Below are positions 55,636 to 64,000 of a stretch of 64,000 nucleotides of DNA, in pieces (the first letter of the stretch is position 1; each line of letters opens with the position of its first letter). Below the pieces are notes generated by a model. The model had not been told where the DNA came from, ran no database searches, and saw nothing but the letters and a program-made list of their open reading frames with translations. This DNA comes from Cephalotus follicularis (Eukaryota > Streptophyta > Magnoliopsida > Oxalidales > Cephalotaceae). The position numbers and the translations under genes are program-made. The stretch is taken from NCBI GenBank assembly GCA_001972305.1, contig BDDD01002280.1:186666-250665 (forward strand), read 5' to 3'.

Positions 55636-58025
55636 TGAATTTGATTGTATCCGGAGTACCCATCGAGGAAACAATAATACTCATGACCAGCCAACCTATC
55701 AAGCATTTGATCAATAAACGGTAATGGGAAATGATCCTTCCAGGTTGCTGAATTCAACTTTCGGTAGTCAATGCACACCCTCCATCCGGTTTGGATTTTC
55801 GTAGGAAGTAAATCGTCGGTGGAGGATTGCACTACCGTTACTCCGGATTTCTTTGGGACAACGTGGACTGGACTAACCCATTGACTATCCGAAATGGGAT
55901 AAATGATCCCATTGTCCAGTCACTTCAAGATTTCTTTTTGGATGGCTTCTTTCATCAAGGGATTTGCTCTTCGCTGAGGTTCTCTAGAATGTTTGGATCC
56001 TTCTATGAGATTTATGCGGTGCTCGCAAATGGAAGGGCTAATTCCTTTGATGTCAGTCATCGTCCAACCAATTGCCTCTTTGTTTTCTTTGAGTAGGTCA
56101 ATAACCTCCTCTTCCTGATTGGGAGTAAGATCAGATGAAATAATAACAGGAAGAGTTTGGTTTTCACCTAGAAACGAGTATTTCAGAGTAGAGGGCAATT
56201 CTTTTAGTTCAAGTTTCGGAGGCTCCTCAATTGATGGTTTAGGCAAGGATGTGGACAAGGGGCCCATTGGCTCTAATGGCTGCATACTAAACACATCAAC
56301 GAAATCACCTCCATCGACATCCTCCAAATCCCGCATACAATCATTAAAATTTCCATCAAAATCAATGTCAAAGTGTGTCTCAATATAATCGGGAAATGCA
56401 TGGATTGCATTCAAATCATCAAAATCAGCGGAATGCTTACCCAATTGGAAGACATTAAAATCTACGGACGTATTTCCGAAGCTTAATCTCATCAGACCAT
56501 TTCGACAATTGATTAACGCATTGCTTGTAGCGAGGAAAGGTCTACCAAGGATAACAGGAATTTGATCATTTAAGTTTGCAACAGGCTGGGTGTCTAAGAC
56601 GACGAAGTCGACAGGAAAGAAAAACTCTCCAACCTTTATCAACACGTCCTCAATTTTACCTCGCGGCACCTTCACAGACCTATCCGCTAATTGCAATGTC
56701 ATCGTTGTTGGTCTTAACTCTCCTAATCCAAGCTTCTCATAAACTGATGACGGCAACAAGTTCACACTTGCTACTAAATCGAGCAAGGCATGCTCAATTT
56801 TTGTGTTTCCAATGACACAAGAGATTGTCGGACAGCCAGGATCTTTGTACTTTCGCATCGTGGGTTGCGAAAACAGTGCACTAATGTTGGCTGCCAAGAA
56901 AGCCTTTTTCGAAGTCTGAAGGATCCTCTTTTTCGTGCATAAGTCTTTTAGGACTTTTGCGTAAAAGGGCACCTGTTCAATGGCTTCAAGCAATGGAATA
57001 TTAATGTGGACTTGCTTAAACGTTTCAATTATCTTTTCCATTGCTGGGACTTTCTTGCTTTGCAATCTTTTTGGAAAGGGAGCTGGAGGGTCAAATGAAC
57101 GTTTTGGCTCCTCGACCGGTTGTTTCTTCTTTTCGTCCTCTTCTTCCTTCCTCAAATCATCGTGCGCATTCAATTGCATTGGTTGCACGGATGGGTCAGC
57201 CAATGGTTCTTGATAATTTTCTTGCGCCAAAGGTTCCTCCATTTGCTCGCTCACGTTTTCCGTTTGATCCGCGGGATGGTATTCAGTCCCACTCCTTAGG
57301 GAAAAAACTTGTTTTGATGGACCAGAGGAGGAAGCTGAATTTTGCGGATTAACAGGTTGTTGGAATTGAGCGGAATGGTTTAAGACAGTCCTAGGATTCG
57401 GGTCAGGTTGTGGGGGCATTTTTCCTTTTTCTCTTTCATGTAGAGCAGATGCTAGTTGTGAAATTTGTTTTTCCATGTTATGCTGACTAGTCATCACAAT
57501 GCTCATAAGAAGTTCCATACTCTTTTCTAACGACGACATCCTAGATGTATCATCCCTTGGGTTTAACAATCCAGGTGATTATTGATTTTGGAATTGATTT
57601 TGTGGTGGGAAGGATGGTCGAATAGTATTTGAATTTTGGGAGAACCTTTGAAATGTCTGCTGTGGTGCAGACTGGCTAGGGAAGCTCGAAGGTTGTCCCG
57701 AAAAGTGTGGAGGTGGGGCACCAACGCTAGAAGGCTGCCCCGAAAAGCTAGATTGTCTTCGCATGTTTTGCCCTTGACTCCATGAGAAGTTTGGATGATT
57801 TCGCCAACCCGGATTATAAGTGTTACTATACGGGTTGTATTGGTTCATAGCAGCCACATTCTCAGGAGTATATTGGCTATCAATATAAATTTGGCATTCT
57901 TCAAAAACATGGTTTGGGGACTGGCACCAAGAACACATAGGAGTGTTTTGATCGATTTGATTTACTTGTGTTGAACCCCTAAGCAACGACTCTATTCTCT
58001 TGAGGCGGTTATCTAACTGTGCCTC
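55636..58025 (-). pseudogene. Athila-type gag-protease-RT fragment
   Basis: One frame from 58020 to the junction apart from stops at 57579-57577 and near 55918 (the latter at an expected tryptophan). Zinc knuckle CSWCQSPNHVFEEC is intact (about 57930-57890). A long linker rich in Q/S/P/N precedes the protease region at about 56830-56430. The active site reads DLVAS where Athila normally has DLGAS, so the glycine is lost. The remainder includes ADRSVKVPRGKIEDVLIKVG and the RT start WRVCIDYRKLN to FLDGYSGYNQI, then runs straight into 3' LTR sequence. Confidence 0.9.
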
Positions 58026-58027
58026 NN
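58026..58027. other. Assembly gap (NN)
   Basis: Two undetermined bases between 5' LTR sequence (inside the GTCGAC motif array) and gag coding sequence. The join hides or replaces about 1 kb of LTR plus leader and gag start, so the local structure is unreliable. Confidence 0.95.
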
Positions 58028-58739
58028 AAAGGCGTCGACGTGTTTGTAAAAAGACGTCGATCTCTTGTTCATAGCTCTTTGAAGATTGTTGCATTTTCCA
58101 GAAAAGACGTCGACTTCTAACAAAAGACGTCGACTTCTTTGTTGTAAACCCAGAAAAGACATCGATCCTTAATGAAAGGCGTCGACGCTTTTAGTCTATT
58201 TTCTGCAGATTTTGGCAATTCTTCAATCTTTACACTTTAAGCTCTAATTTGCACAACTTTGGGTAGTATTCTTGCACTTTGGTGATTTAACACTTGTACC
58301 TGAAAATCAATATAACACAACCAAAGTAGTCTATTCCAAGCATAAAAATATCACAAATAACACATTAAAAACAACACATTTTTATGCTAAACAGTTACCC
58401 TTGTTCATGTTGTTATCCTGTCCTTGGCAGAGCTTGAGAGCTCAGATGGTTCTTGGTTCTTGGTTCCTCTGGTATGTGGGATGCACTGGGATGTGTGGAT
58501 GCATGCACTGGGATATGCGGATGCATGTACTGGGATGTGCGGATGGGATGCATGGGTTCGGTCGGTGGTAAAGGGTACGTCTGAGAACCAACTCTCCTTA
58601 GTATTCTCATTGTCTATGATGGGATGCTTTAGGGAACTACCCCCGGGTTCCATACCTGGATCTGCAGTGTACTATTGTCTGTGATGGTATGCTGCGTTGA
58701 GTGCAGGGGAGAGCTCCGTCCCTTTCCATTTGGCCGGGG

Positions 58740-60060
58740 TTAGCGGGCAAGACCCGGATAGATATTAGCAGACAAGGTTTGGATAGATTCTAGTGGGCAA
58801 GGCCCAGATAGGTGGTGTGTGAGTATGTGTTTGGCCTGGTATGGCGGCAGACCACGGATATTATGGTGGATAGCGGGCAAGGCCCGGATATATACTAGCG
58901 GACAAGGTCCGGATAGATCCTAGCAGGCGAGGCCTGGATAGATGTTTATGTTTTCCTGGTATGGCGGCTGATGTGTATGTTTGTCTGGTATGGCGGCTGA
59001 TGTGTATGTTTGCCTGGTATGGCGGCTGATGTGTATGTTTTGCCTGGTATGGAGGCTGACCACGGGATATTGTGGTGTTGTTCCTCTTCTCTTGTTTATC
59101 TTGGGCACTGTTATTTAACTTGTGATGTTATCTTTTATTGGAATCCTCTACTTATTGATGTTGACTCTCTTTTCCTTTGGCAGACTCTGAGGAGTGGAAC
59201 TTTGTGATATTGCTGAGTTTGTGTTCCTTTGTTCATCCCCTGACTTGTTCTGTTTTTCCCAGTGGGGCTTGTATATATATATTTCTTTTCCTTGTGCGTC
59301 CAGTGGTTGTGGATGCTCTGGAGAATGCTTGTTCTTGCTTACTAGTCATTTGGACTAATCCCCTCTCAGTTGTTTTACAGAGGAAGCTATTGTGGCTGCC
59401 AGGGCAGTCTTGTGAGTTGACAAGGTAGTATGCGGGGGGACGTGCAGAGCTACTGGCTTCACGGGCTCGTCCTTGCATGCATTCATGGGGGCATATGGGC
59501 TTTTGTTGTATGGTCCCCGGCCTGGGGAGGATATGTTATTCCTGGGTTTGAGTCCCTGGCTTGTGACCAGGGGATGATGTTTTTGTGAACAGATATATTT
59601 TATTTTGAAATGGTAATATGATATATTTTTAAGATGAATTGTTGTGTTTTATGATGAGAAACTTGTGTTTTTATTTAAAACGTTATGTTACATTTTTCTG
59701 TTGTTACCGAGAAGGTTACCCGAGGTCGGGCAGGTTGGGGGATCTCCCCAAGGCGGGGGTCAACCTGTGGGTTCGCGTCATGACCTCAGGGCAAGTGTTG
59801 GGTTGGTTATTTTGTGGTCTGGCTTTGTCGTCGGGCTCTGTCCGAGGAGAACATGTTGTCCGAGGAGACGTTCGAGGAGAACGTGTTGTCCGAGGAGACG
59901 TCCGAGGAGAACGTGTTGTCCGAGGAGACGTCCGAGGAGAACGTGTTGTCCATGGAGGACATGCTCGGGGAGGCATGCCCAGGGAGGTCATGCCCAGGGA
60001 GGCATGCCCAGGGTGGACATGCCCGAGGAGGACATGTCCGTGGTCAGACGTCCAATGAGG
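58740..60060. repeat. Three sets of short tandem repeats in the solo LTR
   Basis: (1) About 58740-58945: GCGGGCAAGGCCCGGATAGA-type units of about 25-35 bp. (2) About 58956-59065: four CCTGGTATGGCGGCTGATGT units of about 29-30 bp. (3) 59841-59960: four 30-bp units beginning TCCGAGGAGAACGTGTTGTC, followed by GAGG-CATGCCC repeats to about 60060. The 30-bp period keeps all frames open, producing long false ORFs on both strands. Confidence 0.85.
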
Positions 60061-60472
60061 ACATGCCCGAGGACAGCTCGCCCGGGGAAGGCATGTCTTA
60101 GGATGGAGGCCTAGCTTGTGTTTGTCGTTTTATATTGTGTGAGGTTGGCATCCCCTGCCCGGGACCCCTGGCAAGGCGTAGTGTTGCATCCTCTGCCCCG
60201 GCTCCCTCCCCTGGCACTTTCCTTTAGTGGAACGGTGCGTTTGGGCAGTGGCTGTTATGTCCCTTTAGTTAAACGGTGTGCTTTGAAATGGTTTTATATG
60301 TATGGGTTATTTACAGATATGCCATTTCTTGTTTGCTTCTTCCCTATCTTGTGTTTTGGCACTGTTTGGGCATGGTTTTGCGTGGCGCTTTTGGCTTAGA
60401 AGAGATAGGAAATTCCTCCTTCCTACTGGGCGGTTCGTCCGAGGTGGCTATCCTGAGGGACAGGTCGTCACA

Positions 60473-63400
60473 ATCTAGCTTTGCTAATACTTGTCTAAGT
60501 GGTTTGTCGGTTAATACTTTGATAGTGTGGACTTGAAAATATGGCCTGAGCTTTCTCGCCGCAATGATCAGAGCATAAGCATACTTCTCCACCTCTGGAT
60601 ATCTTACCTCAGCATTGTTCAAGGCCTTGCTCACATAATACACTGGCCTCTGAACCTTGTCTTCTTCTCTGACTAGCACTGCAATCACTGCGCCTTGTGT
60701 CGCTGCTAGGTACAAATACAAGTCTTCCCCGTCCTTTGGTTTTGACATCATTTGAGGAGAAGCCAAATATTCCTTCAGTTCTTCGAAGGCTGCTTAACAC
60801 TCTTCAGGGCAGAGAAACCCCTTGGGATCCCTTAAAACTTTGAAGAAAAGAAGATACTTCTCTGCCGACTTGGAGACAAATCTGCTTAGAGCTGCAATCT
60901 TGTCGTTCAATCTCCGCACAACCTTTATAGATTGTGGTGGTTGCATGTTCTATATAGCCGAGATCTGCTCTGGGTTGGCCTCTATTACTCTGTTGCAGAC
61001 CATAAACCTGAGAAACTTACCAGAGGTGACCCCAAAAGTGCACTTGAAAGGATTGAGGCACATCTTGTATTTTCTCAACACCCCAAATGTTTCCTCCAAG
61101 TCTCTGATATGCGGAATCCTCGTCGGTGTCTTGATGAGCATGTCGTCAATGTAAACCTCCATGTTTCTCCCAATTTGAGGTTGAAAATTTTTGTTGACCA
61201 ACCGTTGGTAAGTCGCTCCAGCATTTTTTAATCCAAATGGCATAACTTTATAACAATACATACCCTTATCTGTGATGAAGGCTGTCTAGTTCTCGTCTGG
61301 TCCGTACATAGGAATTTGATTGTAGCTAGAGTATGCGTCCAAGAAGCTCAACATCCTCTAGCGGGAGGTTGCATCCACTAGTTGATCAATTTTTGGGAGA
61401 GGGAAGTGATATTTTGGGCAAGCCTTATTAAGGTCTATTAAGTCTATACACATCCTCCACTTTCCGTTTGCCTTCTTGACTAGTACCGGGTTTTCCAGCC
61501 AGTCAGAGTAGAGCACTTCCCTTATGAACTCCGCTTGCAGTAGCTTATTCACTTCATCTGCTATCGCTTGCTGCCTCTCAGGGGCGAAGTTTCTCTTTTT
61601 TTGCCTGATCGGGGGCCGCAAGGGATCCACACAAAGTTTATGCACCATTATCTCTGGGCTGATCCCAGGGACCTCCTCTACCGACCAAGCAAACACATAT
61701 CTATTCTTCTTGAGGAACGTTATTAGTTCCTCTTTCTCCACCTCTCCCAGTTGGGAGCCAACTTGGAAGACCTTCTCTATATTGCTTTCTTCTAAAGGCA
61801 CGTGCACTACATCCTTTACCGGTTGTGGACGCTCGGGCTCTACCTCTCCTTTGAGCTCCACATTTTCTATGGGAAGGGCTTTTCCCTTCCACTTGTCCTT
61901 TATGGCAGTCTATTAGCACTACATTGTGACCTGCTGGTCTTCTCTGACTTGTCCCACACCAAACCTGATCAGGAACTTCACAAGTAAGTGCATTATTGAC
62001 ACTATTGCCTCCATCATGTTAAGTCTTGGTCACCCAATTATTGCATTGTATGGGCTTGGTGTATCAACCACCAGGAAAGTCATTTGCACCTGGCTCTGGC
62101 GAGGAGTTGTGCCTGCAGCGATGGACAAGTCGATGGATCCCAAATGATGGACCATCTCTCCCGCAAAGCCTACTAGAGGAGTCATCACTGGCCTTAGATG
62201 ATCCTCTGGAATCCTCAACTGATCAAAGGCATGTTTGTAGAGGATATCCGTCGAGCTCCCACTGTCGAGGATGATTCTCTTCATGGTGAATAACTCCACA
62301 TGAAGAGTGACTACCACTGTATCATCATATGGGAGACGTACTCCCTCTAAGTCCGCCTCCGAGAAGGATATTACCTTTTCTTCTCCAACAATTCTCAACC
62401 TTTTTCCCTGCGCATGTTCTTGTTGTACGGAGAAGGTTTGTCTGGCATAGGCTTTTCTGGCTCGGTTATGGTCGCCGCCGATGCAACCCCTCTAGAGATT
62501 GTGTGTATCACTCCTCTGGGCTGCTACTCCTCTTCTAGCTACAGAGCTTGTTCTCTACGCTTCCTTCATTCTTGAGGAATATCCCTACCCACGTACTTCC
62601 TTAGATGACCTTTCTGAATCAGATCCTCTATCTAATTCTTCAAATGCCTACACTCCTCCGTATCTTGCCCATGATCACGGTGGTATCAGCAATATTTGGT
62701 TGAGTCCCTCTTCTCGACTGGGGATCTCAATGGTGCTAGCCAATGGATTGGGACTTTGTCCTTCTCCACCACCAGTATTCTGGTCCACGTCTCCGAGAGA
62801 GGGGAAAAATTGTTGTAGCTGGGGATTGGTGTTCCCCTTTTTGGTGACTCCTCCCTCTTAGAAAGCTTATGCCTCAGGTCATCATTTGTCAGCTCTGGCC
62901 TCTCATTTCTCTTCTACTTCTTCCCTGGAGCACTTCGTGAGTGCCCCTCCTTCTCCTACTGATCGGACCAAGAAATCTTCTGCTTCCTAGCTGCCAAACC
63001 CTCCTCTGCGTTTACATATTTCTCTGCTCTTCTGAGGAGGTCTGCCATGTCGTGGGCTAGCTTCTTCATTAGCGAGAAGGTGAATGGCGAGTTGTCTCTC
63101 AACCCGCTGTTCAAAGCTGCCAGAGCGAAGGAAGGCTCCAAATCCTTCACCATCAGAGACTCTCTATTAAACCGAGTCAGATAGTCTCTGAGGGACTCAT
63201 TCTTCCCTTGCACCATATTGACCAGATGATTTGAATTCTTTCTCTATGTGGTGCTATTTAGAAACTTGGTGACAAACATCTTGCTGAATTGCTCAAAGTT
63301 TGCCATTAATTTGGGGGGCAATGTGGCGTACCATGTCTAAGTTGCTCCTATCAAAGTTGTTGGAAATCCACAGTAGAGGATCGTATCTGAGGCTTGATGT

Positions 63401-64000
63401 AACAACATGATTTGAGTGTAGTGCCTCACATGCTGAATTGGGTCAGATGACCCATCATATTCTCTGAACGTGGGGAGTCTAAACCCTCTCGGTATCCGCT
63501 CCCTTAGTATCTCTGGAACGAATGGAGTGTTGTTCAGATTCCTCGTCTCTGATAGGTACCCCCCTAGTCTGCTCGGCTCCTCTGAGCCTCCTCTCCATCT
63601 CTGCAAACCTTTTATTCATGGTATGCTCAATATCCTCCAGGTTCCTAGTCTTGCTAGAAACCTGAGATGTCCCTGGTCTGACAGAGTAGTCCGACCTGCT
63701 CCTCACTCTTGTCTCAGTCCTACGAGAAGCGTAGGAACGTGCAGAAGGCTCTTCTGCAGTTGCTGAGTAGTTTGAGTAGTCCTCCTCCATAGGATTCTGC
63801 TCGGGTAGGTCTTGCTGGGGATCATAATTGTAGTCCCTAGCACTGGAGGACTCCTCTCGTAGAGATGTATCAATCTCTGACCACCTTGGAGGGCGTGTGG
63901 CCCCCATTGCGGGTTTCACGTAGCCTCTTGAGGCTGTGGAAGTGCTAGGGCTAGTCGGCTTGGTCCAGCCTGGTCTTGGGGGGCTAGTCGGCTTGGTCCA
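60473..64000 (-). pseudogene. Element B gag, protease, RT and RNase H (continues past window end)
   Basis: Gag at about 63919-62956; its true start lies beyond 64000. The zinc-knuckle-like region near 62690-62640 has GQDTEEC, with the histidine replaced. Protease DSGSS is near 62266 (RIILDSGSSTDILYKHAF). RT is in pieces at 61861-60950; EVYIDDML near 61140 is intact, unlike A. The RNase H start is at 60766-60473 (LYLAATQGAVIAVLVREEDK), cut by the solo LTR at the ATCTA target copy. Stops and frameshifts occur throughout. Confidence 0.88.

Larger units (their letters stand above)
55308..58393 (-). mobile_element. Athila-like element, internally deleted (3086 bp), nested in the solo LTR
   Basis: Perfect target duplication GTTAC at 55303-55307 and 58394-58398 proves a normal insertion. 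On the minus strand: 366 bp of 5' LTR start (58393-58028), an NN gap, gag, protease and the first part of RT (58025-55636), then the last 328 bp of 3' LTR (55635-55308). The rest of the 5' LTR, the primer site, the gag N-terminus, most of pol and most of the 3' LTR are missing. Its LTR parts match 168-1575. Confidence 0.9.
54657..60472 (+). repeat. Solo LTR, chromovirus-type (2725 bp without nested insertion), split by an Athila-like copy
   Basis: Ends TGTAATACCCCG and GGTCGTCACA. Target copies ATCTG (54652-54656) and ATCTA (60473-60477) differ by one base; element A has ATCTG at the unoccupied site. Plus sense is inferred: the start resembles the sense start of the 34792-38037 LTR, and an AGAGAA-rich leader lies at about 54900-54935. 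The right part holds three sets of short tandem repeats. No coding domain. Confidence 0.82.
38853..64000 (-). mobile_element. Tat-lineage Ty3/gypsy element 'B' (truncated by window end), host of nested insertions
   Basis: Same family as element A. Own sequence: 38853-44321, 53849-54656 and 60473-64000. These are separated by a Tekay-like element (44322-53848) and a solo LTR (54657-60472). The 3' LTR is complete; by comparison with A, the 5' LTR should start roughly 200 bp past the window end. Removing the insertions restores a continuous element colinear with A. Confidence 0.9.

Noticed and set aside
59639..60114. Arginine- or glutamate-rich repeat proteins on both strands
   Set aside because: By-products of a 30-bp tandem repeat in LTR sequence; all frames are open for the same reason.

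Overview
This window is plant nuclear DNA, most likely from a eudicot with a repeat-rich genome. About four fifths of it is LTR retrotransposon sequence, much of it nested. The element types present (Athila- and Tat-type and chromovirus Ty3/gypsy, two Ty1/copia elements) are plant lineages. The one intact host gene is a cytochrome P450 of the CYP94 type. A two-base N run at 58026-58027 shows a draft assembly join. I cannot name the species. I saw no tRNA or rRNA gene, CRISPR array or bacterial-type operon.

Layout. 1-1575: 3' end and 3' LTR of an Athila-like element (+), inserted into the integrase region of a Ty1/copia element (1576-4869, -). 4870-8275: AT-rich DNA with an ALDH7-like exon relic (5083-5219), a small CACTA-like element (5439-5754) and a solo LTR (6881-7781). 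8276-13652: complete but decayed chromovirus (+) with 402-bp LTRs and TSD ATTAT. 13658-17196: host island with the CYP94 gene (14288-15787, -). 17202-26373: complete Tat-lineage element 'A' (-), 472-bp LTRs, TSD ATTAC. 26497-33887: Ty1/copia element (-) whose 5' LTR is split by a solo LTR (31063-33534, TSD CAAAC). 33888-34786: spacer with a 62-bp tandem array. 34792-38037: solo LTR. 38043-38852: AT-rich spacer. 38853 to beyond 64000: Tat-lineage element 'B' (-), broken by a full-length Tekay-like chromovirus (44322-53848, TSD CTGGG) and by a solo LTR (54657-60472, TSD ATCTG/ATCTA). That solo LTR is itself split by a rearranged Athila-like copy (55308-58393, TSD GTTAC).

The most interesting content is in elements A and B. 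Each carries, between pol and the 3' LTR, an opposite-strand gene with its own architecture: a TATA-like box (clear in A), a 5'UTR intron whose CT tract ends in AG directly before the ATG, a coding exon resembling the 'putative gypsy type transposon' family, a 104-bp intron at the same place and phase in both copies, a coiled-coil 3' part (mostly deleted in A) and an AATAAA signal. Antisense extra ORFs are known in Tat-lineage elements, but the shared intron structure makes this one worth a second look. Pol and this gene converge on a spacer of 25-bp near-palindromic repeats.

No retrotransposon here looks autonomous: all coding regions carry stops or frameshifts. In A the reverse transcriptase YIDD motif reads YIDY. 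Order of events from nesting: B inserted first, then the Tekay-like element and the LTR-bearing element that became the 54657-60472 solo LTR, then the Athila-like copy, which was later internally deleted.
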